The notes: generated by a model not told the origin, from the sequence alone. 64,000 bases of DNA from JACPVF01 sp964502095 (GCA_964502095.1 CAZCUF010000012.1:48009-112008), one strand, 5' to 3'; counted from the stretch's first letter, positions 42,743 through 52,013 are shown. Translations and numbers: made by a program.

Positions 42743-44251
42743 TTATTTCGGCATTTCCGCCGATTGAAAATCATCGAGTATGCGATTGGCCGCATGACGC
42801 GCCGAAACCAATGCGGTGGGCAGTCCTGTGCCGGGATGCGTGCTGGCGCCGGTGAAATAAAGATTGCGATAGTGGGGATGACGATTGTGCGGACGAAAAT
42901 ATCCCAATTGGGTTAAGTTATGTGAAAGCCCGTGTGTGGAGCCTTTCATCAAGTTATAGCGTTTCTTCCACGAGAGCGGCGTGAAGCTGGTCTCGAACTT
43001 TATATGCAATGCCAGATCGACGATGCCCAAACTTTCCAGCCGTCGAAAGACTTGTGTGCGCGCCTGATCGCATAAGGCTTTCCAATCCTGTCCGTTGCTT
43101 TGACTTAAATGCCCAACCGGCACAATGGCGGTCAACGTATCTTCGCCGGGTGGCGCCATGGAAGGATCGAGCCGCGCGGGCGCATGGATATATACACTTG
43201 GGTTTTGCGGAAGCGTAAGATCGCGGATGATGCTCTGAAAGTTTCGGCGATAATCCTCGGCGAGAAATAACGTATGAGGGCCGAGCGATTCATATTTTTT
43301 ATCCACGCCCCAGAAGAAACTGATCACAGAACACGAGAATTGCTTGCTCTCGAGTTTGCGCGCCAGGTCCGCATCGGGAAGCAGATCGTTATAAACATAG
43401 GGCAGATCCGCGTTGGCTAGAATCGCATCGGCCTGTATGCGGCGGCCGTCGGCGAGAATCACTGCACTGGCCCGGCCACCTTGAATTTCAATCCGTTCCA
43501 CACTTGCTTCGAACTCGAAATCCACACCGGCGCGGCGCGCAATCTCCATTATTGCCTCGACGATGCTGTACATGCCGCCTTTCGGATACCAGACGCCGTG
43601 CGTTAATTCCGTGTACGGCATCATGGAAAACGTGGCGGGCGCGTCGAAGGGACTCAAACCCATATACACATCCTGAAAAGTGAACGCCGCTTTCAAGCGC
43701 GGATGATCGAAGTAAGCCGACATGTTCCGATAGTGCCGGATGAACGGTTTTAATTGAAATAACAGCGCCAGGTTGTTCAAGTTGAAAAAATCCGTGGCTT
43801 TGCGAAGATCCCGGTTGACCAATCGTTCCATGCCAAGCTGGTAATGGCGGCGGCCTTCATCGAGATAGCGCAGAAACCCAGCATAACTGCCGGTTTGAAT
43901 CGACTCCAATTGCGGATATAGCTTGTTCAGATCGGAAGTCAGGGCCAGCTGTGATCCATCGTCGAAGACCAGATGATAGGTCGGATCGACGCGTACGAGA
44001 TCGAGCGTATCGCGCAGTGGAGCGCCCAGCGCGGCGAATTCCGCTTCATATAAAAGCGGCATCACCATCAATGTGGGGCCTGTGTCGAAGATATGTCCTT
44101 GACGACTGAAACGATCACAGCGTCCGCCGGGCCGCGGATTCTTTTCCAAAACTGTTACGTGAATCCCGTGTTGCGCGAGCCGCGCCGCCGCCGCGATTCC
44201 GCCGACCCCTGCGCCGATCACAATGACAGAAGGAGAGCGAGGCGGTTTCAT
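42743..44251 (-). CDS. crtI: Phytoene desaturase (carotenoid)
   Basis: This 502-residue flavoenzyme starts at ATG 44251, overlapping the crtB stop (ATGA). The FAD-binding motif VIVIGAGVGGIAAAARLA is followed by EKNPRPGGRC (residues ~8-40). The CrtI hallmarks YPKGGMYSIVEAI and the C-terminal NLYFTGASTHPGTGLP are present. It introduces double bonds into phytoene to yield a coloured carotene such as lycopene or neurosporene. It could also be a related diapophytoene enzyme; the number of desaturations is not predictable. Confidence 0.92.
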   Translation of the reverse strand: MKPPRSPSVIVIGAGVGGIAAAARLAQHGIHVTVLEKNPRPGGRCDRFSRQGHIFDTGPTLMVMPLLYEAEFAALGAPLRDTLDLVRVDPTYHLVFDDGSQLALTSDLNKLYPQLESIQTGSYAGFLRYLDEGRRHYQLGMERLVNRDLRKATDFFNLNNLALLFQLKPFIRHYRNMSAYFDHPRLKAAFTFQDVYMGLSPFDAPATFSMMPYTELTHGVWYPKGGMYSIVEAIMEIARRAGVDFEFEASVERIEIQGGRASAVILADGRRIQADAILANADLPYVYNDLLPDADLARKLESKQFSCSVISFFWGVDKKYESLGPHTLFLAEDYRRNFQSIIRDLTLPQNPSVYIHAPARLDPSMAPPGEDTLTAIVPVGHLSQSNGQDWKALCDQARTQVFRRLESLGIVDLALHIKFETSFTPLSWKKRYNLMKGSTHGLSHNLTQLGYFRPHNRHPHYRNLYFTGASTHPGTGLPTALVSARHAANRILDDFQSAEMPK

Positions 44252-45156
44252 TGTTCGGAGGCAAGCTCTGCGCGGGGATGTGCGCTCAAAAGCGCGGATA
44301 GCGACGACCACATCATATCTGCTCCGGCTTTCAACGATTTGCATTCGGCGTATGTTGGGCGCAATAGGAAGTCATCGCGCTCGATAGAGTTCAACACCTG
44401 TTCGAAGCGCGCGGTGTAAGCGAGGCACGCCATACGACAGCGCAGGCTCCCGACTCGCAAAAGGAAATTTTTGCCGGCCGCAAAATGAGCGCGCGCCAAT
44501 TGGACGCGGCTTTTTACCCAGTTTCGATAGGAATCTTTTTGCAGATCGAACGGCGTCAGGCTATGGGCTTGTAGAATTTCGCGCGGAATGTTGTAATAAC
44601 CGGCCCGATTATCGTCGAATGTGTCGCGTAACATGTGCGTGATGTGCGCGGCTGTCACTGCGAGGTAACGCGTTTCATTGCATGGAGCCGGGCATTCGTG
44701 ACCGATGAAATAATGCATGGCTTCCGTCACAGCGATGGCTAATAACCGCGAGTAATTACTCAATTCACTCTCGGAGATCAATCGGCTTCTTCGTTTCATA
44801 TCGAACGTCATGACGGCCATCAGGTTGCGGATGTATTTCTGCAAGCCGCTGTTGGGTTCATGATCGCTGTGGATCAAGTCAACCAGCATTTGTTCCTGGA
44901 TGCAGGCCGCACGTGGATTCTCTCCGCGATAACAACTTTCCATCAGCGATTTCTGCCGTTGGAGGAATGCGCCTCGTTCCGTCCCTTTAATGGATTCGCC
45001 GTCGAGGATATCGTCCACCCACCGGAAATAAGCATAGGCGCGGTACGCGTTCCGGGTGCGTCCGCGATCTACTAAAAAGCGAATCGTGTAATAGGTTTGT
45101 TTGCTGGCCTTCCTTGTGATGGATTCGGCCAGGGTGATTTCAGGCGTAAAGCTCAT
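44248..45156 (-). CDS. crtB: Phytoene/squalene synthase
   Basis: This 302-residue prenyl synthase starts at ATG 45156 after GGAGGG. It has the substrate-binding Asp-rich motif YFRWVDDILDGES near residues 41-53. The second Asp-rich motif is replaced by HMLRDTFDDNRAGYYN near residue 180. It condenses two prenyl diphosphates head-to-head, most likely two GGPP into phytoene given the adjacent crtI. Confidence 0.9.
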   Translation of the reverse strand: MSFTPEITLAESITRKASKQTYYTIRFLVDRGRTRNAYRAYAYFRWVDDILDGESIKGTERGAFLQRQKSLMESCYRGENPRAACIQEQMLVDLIHSDHEPNSGLQKYIRNLMAVMTFDMKRRSRLISESELSNYSRLLAIAVTEAMHYFIGHECPAPCNETRYLAVTAAHITHMLRDTFDDNRAGYYNIPREILQAHSLTPFDLQKDSYRNWVKSRVQLARAHFAAGKNFLLRVGSLRCRMACLAYTARFEQVLNSIERDDFLLRPTYAECKSLKAGADMMWSSLSALLSAHPRAELASEQ

Positions 45157-45404
45157 AATGCCCTCCGCAGGGATCGGTTTGACCCGCGCACAAATCAATT
45201 GGTTGTTTCATTAATTCACAAATGAATATACGCCTATGTTATTTAAACGTTGTCACAGATTCGCAAGCTGTTTATCACCTCTTTCAAAGGCGGGAATTTG
45301 GCTCTGAAATATCGTCAAAGCCCCGACGCCTGCCTTGTAAATATTCCAATTTTGTTTACCGATGGCATCTGTCTCGATTTTCTTTGAAGACAGGGAAATG
45401 AAAA
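45157..45404. other. Intergenic stretch without identifiable gene
   Basis: The 324 bases between crtB and the deazaflavin-type oxidoreductase gene contain no open frame with a ribosome site, no tRNA and no strong hairpin. The only element I can support is the promoter at 45405-45433. Confidence 0.6.
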
Positions 45405-45433
45405 TTGAACTCCGGCGGGATTCCCGTTACAAT
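45405..45433 (+). promoter_or_regulatory. Promoter of the F420-type oxidoreductase gene
   Basis: TTGAAC (45405-45410) and TACAAT (45428-45433) are 17 bases apart. The gene starts 47 bases further on with AAGGAG. Confidence 0.7.
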
Positions 45434-45480
45434 GTTGATTAATTGGTCTTGTACTCCCGATTTATTTTCAAGGAGAAATA

Positions 45481-45930
45481 GTGGCTTTTAAAAGATGGCT
45501 GTACAAAGACGGCCGCCCAAACCAGCTTGCCAAAGTGATAAACAGCGGATGGGCGATGATTCATTCATCGGGGATTTTTCCCAACCTTATGGTCACTCTG
45601 GAAGTGAACGGCAGGCAGTCCGGCAAACCGATCCGTTTTCCGCTTGCCATGCTGAATGTTAATAAGGAACGATATCTGGTCTCCATGTTGGGAAAGAACG
45701 CCAACTGGGTGTTGAATCTCAGGGCCTCCAATGGGAAAGCGCGCCTGATACACGGCGTTCGGGAGGATGTGATCCTGGAGGAAGTGGATTGCGCACGGCG
45801 GGCGCCGCTCATAAAAGCCTATTTGCAGATTGCGCCCGGCGCCAGGCCTCATATCCCGGTGGATAAAGATGCCGCCATTTCGGAATTCGAGAAGATCGCG
45901 TCTGAATATCCCGTGTTCAGGGTTAAATGA
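45481..45930 (+). CDS. Deazaflavin (F420)-type nitroreductase-family protein
   Basis: This 149-residue protein starts at GTG 45481 after AAGGAG. It matches the small DUF385/Ddn family: TLEVNGRQSGKPIRFPLAML followed by YLVSMLGKNANWVLNLRASN. Members reduce quinones or other substrates with F420H2 or bind heme or flavin. Whether the organism makes F420 cannot be told from this window. Confidence 0.85.
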   Translation: MAFKRWLYKDGRPNQLAKVINSGWAMIHSSGIFPNLMVTLEVNGRQSGKPIRFPLAMLNVNKERYLVSMLGKNANWVLNLRASNGKARLIHGVREDVILEEVDCARRAPLIKAYLQIAPGARPHIPVDKDAAISEFEKIASEYPVFRVK

Positions 45931-45993
45931 AATTCAGCGAAGGATAGTAAGTTACAATATGCTCGTGCTCATCAAACGGAATGAGAGGCCTTT

Positions 45994-46683
45994 ATGCTGA
46001 GGAAAACTTTCGAGACCGAGATCAGGCAGGTCAAAGATGATGTGCTCTTGCTAGGTTCGATGGTGGAGCGGGCCATTCTTAAGTCTGTGGAGGATTTAAA
46101 GAAACGGGATGTCAAAGCGTCCCGGCAATTGATCGACGACGACCGGGCGATCAACAAGAAGCGGTTCGATGTTGAGAATCAATTAATGGTGCTGATCGCC
46201 ACCCAACAGCCCATGGCGCGCGATCTGCGCGTACTGGCCTCCATGCTGGAGATCATTTCTGAATTGGAGCGCATGGGCGATTACGCCAAGGGCATCGCCA
46301 ATATCAATATTCGCATGGGCGACGCGCCCCTGTTGAAACCGCTGATCGACATCCCGCGTATGGCCGAGAAAGGCGTGGACATGCTGCATCGCGCCCTGAT
46401 CGCGTTCATTGATGAGGATGTTCAGACCGCCCGCGCCCTGCCTGTGGAAGACGATGAGGTGGACGCGCTCTACAATCAGGTCTATCGCGAGCTGATGATG
46501 TTTGTCATTCAAGACCCTACAGCCATCGAGCGCGCCAACTGGTTATTGTGGGTGGCTCATAATCTCGAACGCGTAGCCGACCGCGTGACGAATATCTGCG
46601 AGCGGACGATCTTCATCGTAACCGGCGAGATGACCGAGATCAAATCCACCAATGATGAGTTCTGGAAGAACTATAAGTTCTAG
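45994..46683 (+). CDS. phoU: Phosphate-signalling protein PhoU
   Basis: This 229-residue all-helical protein has two PhoU repeats. The metal-binding-type motif ELERMGDYAKGIANI (about 90-104) recurs in the second half as NLERVADRVTNICER (about 189-203). An N-terminal helix carries VKDDVLLLGSMVE. It dampens Pst transport and links it to the PhoR sensor. It is separated from the pst genes by the carotenoid pair, and TACAAT at 45953-45958 may be its -10 box. Confidence 0.94.
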   Translation: MLRKTFETEIRQVKDDVLLLGSMVERAILKSVEDLKKRDVKASRQLIDDDRAINKKRFDVENQLMVLIATQQPMARDLRVLASMLEIISELERMGDYAKGIANINIRMGDAPLLKPLIDIPRMAEKGVDMLHRALIAFIDEDVQTARALPVEDDEVDALYNQVYRELMMFVIQDPTAIERANWLLWVAHNLERVADRVTNICERTIFIVTGEMTEIKSTNDEFWKNYKF

Positions 46684-46860
46684 CGCGGCCCGGCGCCATG
46701 GCAATTTGGCGGGTCAGGCTGGGGCGGAGAAAACGTAAAGGGAACGAAAGCAGGCAGTTCGTCGGGCAGGAGGCGGGAGGTTGAATGTCCTTCCCTGTTG
46801 ACCGAATCAATGGACGAGTCGCCGGATCGCCTTTGCCCCGCGCGTTTACCGGATGGGGGA

Positions 46861-46889
46861 TTGGCATTCGTTGTTTGCGCGTTTATACT
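46861..46889 (+). promoter_or_regulatory. Promoter of the lipoprotein gene
   Basis: TTGGCA (46861-46866) and TATACT (46884-46889) are 17 bases apart. The region 46684-46860 between phoU and this promoter shows no gene. Confidence 0.75.
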
Positions 46890-46917
46890 CGGGGCTATCA
46901 TATCAAAGGAGAATGAC

Positions 46918-47577
46918 ATGAAGCGCGTTTTTATTTCTATCTGTGTGCTCATCCTGGCAGGCTTGGCCTGTAGCTCTGTGACAGGCGATGGCCCATCGGG
47001 CCCAAGCAGTAACCCGCCTCAACAAAATAAACAGGTTTTGTATCAGGACGATTTCTCGGATTCCAACAGCGGTTGGCCGGTGGCGTCCGATGCCGATAAG
47101 GCCGCAAGTTACACGGCAGACGGCAAGTATCTTCTGCAGGCGATCACTGTGAAGCAGGATGTGTGGGCGCACCCGGGCCAGAATTTCTCGGATGCGGTCA
47201 TCGAAGCGGACGCGGCCAAAGCCAGCGGCCCCGATAATAATGGATTTGGCCTGGTATGCCGCTTTCAGGATAACAATAACTTCTACTTTTTCATGACCTC
47301 CAGCGATGGCTATCAAGCGATTGGGATGTATCAGAACGGCACTTCCAAGTATCTGACGGCCGAAAAAATGCAATCAACCGATGCCGTTACGTCCGGTGTT
47401 AATCACTTGCGCGCGGATTGCGTAGGCTCCACGCTGACCTTTTATATCAACGGCCAAAAGGTTTCATCGGCCACCGATTCCACCTTCACCAGCGGCGATG
47501 TTGGCGTGATGGTAGGCACGTTCGATGAGCCCAATGTCGGCGTCACGTTTGATAACTTTGCAGTCTACAAGCCGTAA
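46918..47577 (+). CDS. Secreted lipoprotein with jelly-roll (DUF1080/LamG-like) domain
   Basis: The ATG at 46918 follows AGGAG, giving 219 residues. It starts with a lipoprotein signal (LAGLACSSV, Cys near residue 18), then a Ser/Pro-rich spacer, then a beta-sandwich (from about residue 40) with YQDDFSDSNSGWPVASD, NNGFGLVCRFQDNNNFYFF, and GDVGVMVGTFDEPNVGVTF. This repeated layout is typical of Chloroflexota surface lipoproteins that may bind carbohydrate. The ligand is unknown. Confidence 0.85.
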   Translation: MKRVFISICVLILAGLACSSVTGDGPSGPSSNPPQQNKQVLYQDDFSDSNSGWPVASDADKAASYTADGKYLLQAITVKQDVWAHPGQNFSDAVIEADAAKASGPDNNGFGLVCRFQDNNNFYFFMTSSDGYQAIGMYQNGTSKYLTAEKMQSTDAVTSGVNHLRADCVGSTLTFYINGQKVSSATDSTFTSGDVGVMVGTFDEPNVGVTFDNFAVYKP

Positions 47578-47592
47578 ATAATCATTTGATAA

Positions 47593-47632
47593 AAAGACAG
47601 CCTGACGAAAAACGTCAGGCTGTCTTTGTTTT
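47593..47632. terminator. Bidirectional terminator
   Basis: AAAGACAGCCTGACG (47593-47607) and CGTCAGGCTGTCTTT (47613-47627) pair perfectly around AAAAA. T-runs follow on both strands, so it can end both the lipoprotein transcript and the convergent replication operon. Confidence 0.9.
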
Positions 47633-47694
47633 CGATTCAAACCGCGCTGGAAATTGGTTCGGGTGCGAACGGTTATTTTTTCGTTCGGGAGCTT

Positions 47695-49077
47695 TTAACG
47701 CTTTCCCTTTTTGGTTCTGCCGTGATAACCGGGAGCGGTGACGGCATAGATCGTACATAGACGCGTATCGAGCAGGCGCGAGCGGATGCGCGCGTCCATC
47801 TCGTCCATCGAGTCGGCGGTGGTAATCACGGTGGGCAGTTCTGCGTTATAGCGATAATTGAACAGTTGATAGAGTTTCTCGCGCACCCACGGCGTCATGG
47901 ATTGCGTGCCCAGATCGTCCAGCACCAGTAACGGCGCGGTGCGAATTTCATCGAAGCGGCGGTCGAAGGTTGTATTGCTGGCAGGGTTGAAGGTCGCGCG
48001 CAAGTGATCGAGCAGGTCTGGGACCATTACGAATAGCGGCGGGTCGCCGAGGCCGGCGCGGAAATTGGCAATGGCCGCGGCGAGATGTGTTTTGCCGGAA
48101 CCGTAAGTGCCCATCAAAACCAGCCAGCCTTTCGGTTTCTCTGCAAAAGCATGCGCGGCTTTCAAAGCCTTCTGCAGGGATTTCAATTCGTCGCTTTTCA
48201 ATCCTTCGTCGGTCCGGCCATCGAACGTGCCGAAAGTTTTGCCAGCCAGCAGGTCCAGCGAGGAAAGTTCGGGATGACCGGTATCGTCCATTGGGCGGCG
48301 GTAATCGGGCGCGTTAATTCGAACAGTGCTGACCAGTTCCGGGTCCGAAAGACGCGAGCGCAGGCGCGCTTCGATTTCATCCAGCGCCAGATTGGTCGTT
48401 ATCACCATGGGCAGTTTGTTGATATAACGATAGTTGACGATTTGAAATAATTTTTCCTGCGCCCAGGCGGTTGCATTTTGCGTGCCGAAATCGTCCAACA
48501 CCAATAACGACGCGTTGCGAATATCGTCGAAGCGTTCTTCGAACGTGGTCTCTTCGGCGTCGTAAGCGAAACGCAGTGTGTCGAGCAGGTCGGGAACCGT
48601 CAGGAAAAGCGTCGGCACGCCCATACCTACAGCGAAGTTGGCAATCGCCGCGGCGAGATGAGTCTTGCCACAGCCATAACCGCCCTGCAGTAACAGCCAG
48701 CCGTTCAGCGAAGCCGCATACATCCTGGCATGATTGAAGGCGCGTTCCAAAGATTCGGCCTGCAATTCGCCCAGCCCCTTGAAACCGCGCGGCTGAAAAG
48801 ATTCGAATGTGAGATCGTGCAGTTCATCGAGATGGCTGATCGAATATAGCCGTTCGCGTACGCGCTCGCTCACGTCGCGGCGGCGGCACACGCACACTTC
48901 GAGCCTCCCGAAATTCGGATGGCCCATCGGCACGTCGGCACGCAAATAACCCAGCCCTCCGCAATACGGACAGTTCGGATCGCCCGCCAGATCAGTGCTC
49001 GATGTAATCGGCGTAGTCGCCTTTGACGTACCGGCTGCGATCTTTTTCAGCGTTTCGTCTATCCTGCTTTTCGGCAC
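47695..49077 (-). CDS. DnaC-like helicase loader with two tandem AAA+ domains
   Basis: This 460-residue protein has a Cys cluster (CPYC at 36-39 and CVC at 62-64) that probably binds zinc. Two DnaC/IstB-type AAA+ domains follow. The first has P-loop GGYGCGKTH (132-140), Walker B LLVLDDFGTQ (about 191-200) and MVITTN. The second has P-loop GTYGSGKTH (323-331), Walker B LLVLDDLGTQ (about 383-392) and TVITTA. Arg fingers are likely in RLRSRL and RIRSRL. Standard loaders carry one domain and are about 250 residues. It loads DnaB onto DNA at origins or restart sites, an inference from its operon with dnaD and dnaB. The start overlaps the dnaD end by 86 bases. Confidence 0.88.
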   Translation of the reverse strand: MPKSRIDETLKKIAAGTSKATTPITSSTDLAGDPNCPYCGGLGYLRADVPMGHPNFGRLEVCVCRRRDVSERVRERLYSISHLDELHDLTFESFQPRGFKGLGELQAESLERAFNHARMYAASLNGWLLLQGGYGCGKTHLAAAIANFAVGMGVPTLFLTVPDLLDTLRFAYDAEETTFEERFDDIRNASLLVLDDFGTQNATAWAQEKLFQIVNYRYINKLPMVITTNLALDEIEARLRSRLSDPELVSTVRINAPDYRRPMDDTGHPELSSLDLLAGKTFGTFDGRTDEGLKSDELKSLQKALKAAHAFAEKPKGWLVLMGTYGSGKTHLAAAIANFRAGLGDPPLFVMVPDLLDHLRATFNPASNTTFDRRFDEIRTAPLLVLDDLGTQSMTPWVREKLYQLFNYRYNAELPTVITTADSMDEMDARIRSRLLDTRLCTIYAVTAPGYHGRTKKGKR

Positions 49078-49621
49078 GGCCTTCTTCCTTCCAGCGTTTC
49101 AAAATGGCTTCGCAATATTTCCAATTGCGTTTGTTGTTTTTTGCCGCGAGTTCGACCGCGTCCGCAATCCAATCGGGCGGATAGGTTTCCTCGGCATCTT
49201 TCAACACGTCGGCGATCAAAGGAGTCAACATTCCGATGTTGTCTTCGTACAACCTGAAGATATTCGGGCGTTCCATCGGCGGCGTTGAAGTGATATCGGA
49301 TGGAAGCAACTGGCCGCTTTGCATGGCTTGCGCGGCGGCGCGTCCGCGCGGACTGTTGAGGAAGAAGAACTCGCCCGATTCATTCCAGACCCGTAACAGG
49401 GTCCCGCGTGAAACGGCTTTATCGAGGCCTGCGGCATTCTCCGCGAAATCCTCCCGCTTCAAAAAATGAACTCCGCCTTCCATGTTGCCCATTCGCCACA
49501 AGGCAGTCAGCGTAGCTTTCAATTCGTCCGCGTCCCCGATCTCGTTCAGGATCTGTTGAAAGAACGTATCGGGAATCGGCGTGAAGGATTCGGTGTCGGT
49601 GAAGCCTTTGAATTTTTTCAT
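48992..49621 (-). CDS. dnaD: DnaD-type primosome protein
   Basis: This 209-residue protein has an N-terminal winged-helix-like part (FTPIPDTFFQQILNEIG, then LTALWRMGNMEGGVHFLKRE) and a C-terminal DnaD_2/DnaB-like motif (FRLYEDNIGMLTPLIADVLK followed by PPDWIADAVELAAKNNKRNW and YCEAILKRWKEEG). In Bacillus DnaD links DnaA to the DnaB/DnaI loading step. Between dnaB and the dnaC-like gene it completes a primosome operon. The end overlaps the loader gene by 86 bases, a large overlap. Confidence 0.88.
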   Translation of the reverse strand: MKKFKGFTDTESFTPIPDTFFQQILNEIGDADELKATLTALWRMGNMEGGVHFLKREDFAENAAGLDKAVSRGTLLRVWNESGEFFFLNSPRGRAAAQAMQSGQLLPSDITSTPPMERPNIFRLYEDNIGMLTPLIADVLKDAEETYPPDWIADAVELAAKNNKRNWKYCEAILKRWKEEGRAEKQDRRNAEKDRSRYVKGDYADYIEH

Positions 49622-49653
49622 CGCGTTTTGCAGGAGCCTGATACGATGCGCCC

Positions 49654-51027
49654 TTACGAATCGAATTGCACGTGTTTGGTGGCCGCGTTCTCGAACTTGG
49701 CCAATGCGTTGCGAAAGATCAATTCCACACTGCCGACCGGTCCGTTGCGGTGTTTGGCTATGATGATCTCCGCCACGTTTTGTTTAGTGGTGTCCTTCTC
49801 GTATTGATCGGGGCGGTAAATGAACATGACAATATCGGCATCCTGTTCGAGCGAGCCGGACTCGCGCAAATCCGAAAGCACGGGACGTTTATCCGAGCGT
49901 TGCTCGACCGCGCGGCTTAACTGCGCGGCCGCCAGCACCGGCACATTCAGTTCGCGCGCCAGAACTTTAAGATTGCGTGAAATGTACGAAACTTCCTGCA
50001 CGCGGTTATCGGTGCGCGTATCGCCGCCCATCAATTGCAGATAATCCACAACGATCAGGTCGAGATTGTATTCCATGTGCAGGCGGCGGCATTTGGTGCG
50101 TAATTGCAGGGGCGTGATGGCGGGAGTGTCATCGAGGAATAGTTTGGTGTCGGAAAAGACTTCGATGGAATGAGTGAACAGCGGCCATTCCTCCTCCGCC
50201 AGTTTGCCGGTGCGCAAACGCTGTGAATCGATCCCCGTTTCCTGCGCGATGAGACGCTGTACCACCTGCTCGTTCGACATTTCGAGGGAAAAGATGGCTA
50301 CGTGCTTTTTGTGAGTCAACGCGGCGTTCTTGGCGACGGAAAGCAGAAAACCGGTCTTACCCTGACCCGGACGGCCCGCGATGATCAGAAGATCGGAAGG
50401 CTGTAGCCCGCTCAACATGCGGTCGAGATCGATAAAGCCGGTCGGTACGCCGAAGATTTCATCGGGACGTTTGGCGAGATCATCAATGCGGTCGTAGTAA
50501 TCGCTAAGCACCTCGCGGATCGGCTGAACGTCATGTTTGAGTCTGCGTTCGCTGACGTTGAAGACGGCTTTCTCCGCCTCGTCCATTACCGTATCGACGA
50601 CATTGCCTTCGTTGTAGGCCAGCGCGGCGATCTGGTTGGCGGCGTTGATCATCTTGCGGCGGATGGCGTGTCCCTCGACGATGCGGCCGTAAGATTCGGC
50701 GTTGAGCGAGGAAGGGACCTGATTGACCAGCGCGGTCAAATAGGCCGGGCCGCCGATCTCGCCCAACTGGCCGACCCGGTCGAGTTCCTCGGAAACAGTC
50801 AGCAGGTCGACGGGGATGCGCTGTTCGTGCAGTCGCGTGAACGCTTCCCAAATCCAGCGGTGGCGATGAATGTAGAAGTCGTCCGCATCGAGGAATTGGG
50901 CTACATCGTAATAAACTTCCGGGTTAATGAGCACCGCCCCTACAACGGCTTCTTCGGCTTCTCGGCTGTGCGGTATGCTCGGGGCAGCGGGGGCGGTGGA
51001 TTCTTCTTGAGGGATATAGTCGGTCAT
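49654..51027 (-). CDS. dnaB: Replicative DNA helicase
   Basis: This 457-residue protein is a complete DnaB: N-terminal domain with SREAEEAVVGAVLINPE, linker, then the RecA-like domain with P-loop GRPGQGKTGF, IFSLEMSNEQ, the DNA-binding/Walker B region LDLIVVDYLQLM and AAQLSRAVEQRSDKRP, plus LRESGSLEQDADIVMFIYR. It unwinds DNA ahead of the fork as a ring hexamer. The P-loop reads GQGKT instead of the commoner GMGKT. It lies 32 bases upstream of dnaD. Confidence 0.95.
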   Translation of the reverse strand: MTDYIPQEESTAPAAPSIPHSREAEEAVVGAVLINPEVYYDVAQFLDADDFYIHRHRWIWEAFTRLHEQRIPVDLLTVSEELDRVGQLGEIGGPAYLTALVNQVPSSLNAESYGRIVEGHAIRRKMINAANQIAALAYNEGNVVDTVMDEAEKAVFNVSERRLKHDVQPIREVLSDYYDRIDDLAKRPDEIFGVPTGFIDLDRMLSGLQPSDLLIIAGRPGQGKTGFLLSVAKNAALTHKKHVAIFSLEMSNEQVVQRLIAQETGIDSQRLRTGKLAEEEWPLFTHSIEVFSDTKLFLDDTPAITPLQLRTKCRRLHMEYNLDLIVVDYLQLMGGDTRTDNRVQEVSYISRNLKVLARELNVPVLAAAQLSRAVEQRSDKRPVLSDLRESGSLEQDADIVMFIYRPDQYEKDTTKQNVAEIIIAKHRNGPVGSVELIFRNALAKFENAATKHVQFDS

Positions 51028-51036
51028 AGATCGGGA

Positions 51037-51642
51037 TCAGGTTTTCTTTGTGGGCGGCGGCGGCTCGTCATCGGGTTTGTCTTTTTTGCCTTTGTCGTCC
51101 AGTTTATCGAGATTCAGCTTGTCAATGAAATCTTCGAAAATGGAAAGGCGGTCGCTGGAGACTTCGGGAGCGGCGGCGCCATGTTTGCCTTTGGCGGCCG
51201 GCGCTTCATCGGCGGGGGCGGCGGGCATGTCCTGTTCGGGGACGATCCCCGCGCTATCCATTACACTGGGATGGACGAGGATCGGCACGTGCGCGCGCAC
51301 TGCCAGAGCGATGGCATCCGAAGGGCGCGAATCGATATTGACCTCGCGGCCGTCGACGGTGGCTACGATGTTGCCGTAAAAAATATCCTCGCGCAAGTTG
51401 ACGATTTCCACGCGTTGGATACTGGCATTGAACGCGCCGAAGACGTTTTTAAGCAGGTCGTGGGTAAGCGGACGGCTCATTTCGATCTCTTGCAAAGCCA
51501 CCGTGATGGCTTCAGCTTCATATGGGCCGACCCAAATGGGGAGGAAGCGTTCGTGTTCTGTCTGGCGCAGAACGACAATTCGCTGTGAAGACATTAAGCT
51601 GACGCGTACGCTGTCGATGACCACTTCGATCATGTCTGACAT
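51037..51642 (-). CDS. BFN (bifunctional nuclease, DUF151) domain protein
   Basis: This 201-residue protein matches DUF151 at residues ~1-135: RIVVLRQTEHERFLPIWVG, YEAEAITVALQEIEMSRPLTHDLLK, and VDGREVNIDSRPSDAIALAVR. The remaining ~65 residues are Ala/Lys/Asp-rich and low-complexity. Members cleave RNA and DNA in vitro in plants. It is first in the replication operon, 9 bases before dnaB, with a Shine-Dalgarno TTGGAG and TACAAT about 20 bases upstream. Confidence 0.88.
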   Translation of the reverse strand: MSDMIEVVIDSVRVSLMSSQRIVVLRQTEHERFLPIWVGPYEAEAITVALQEIEMSRPLTHDLLKNVFGAFNASIQRVEIVNLREDIFYGNIVATVDGREVNIDSRPSDAIALAVRAHVPILVHPSVMDSAGIVPEQDMPAAPADEAPAAKGKHGAAAPEVSSDRLSIFEDFIDKLNLDKLDDKGKKDKPDDEPPPPTKKT

Positions 51643-51754
51643 GGAAACTCCAAGTGTCTTATTGTAGCATAAAGGCCCACCTCTGATTATCGAGTTATCT
51701 AATTTTAAGAAATAATCGGATGATTTCGAGCTGATCGGCTTCCGGCAGACTGAA

Positions 51755-51783
51755 TTGTCAGAAAGTTCATTCGGGGCTATAAT
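51755..51783 (+). promoter_or_regulatory. Promoter of tRNA-Pro
   Basis: TTGTCA (51755-51760) and TATAAT (51778-51783) are 17 bases apart, and the tRNA begins 14 bases after the -10 box. Confidence 0.85.
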
Positions 51784-51797
51784 ACCGCCTGTTCAAT

Positions 51798-52013
<216 letters not shown>

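Noticed and set aside
47695..51642. Prophage or IS21-like element (IstB-like ATPases, DnaB, DnaD)
   Set aside because: No integrase, structural gene or IstA is present, and the genes sit with a BFN protein in a compact chromosomal operon.
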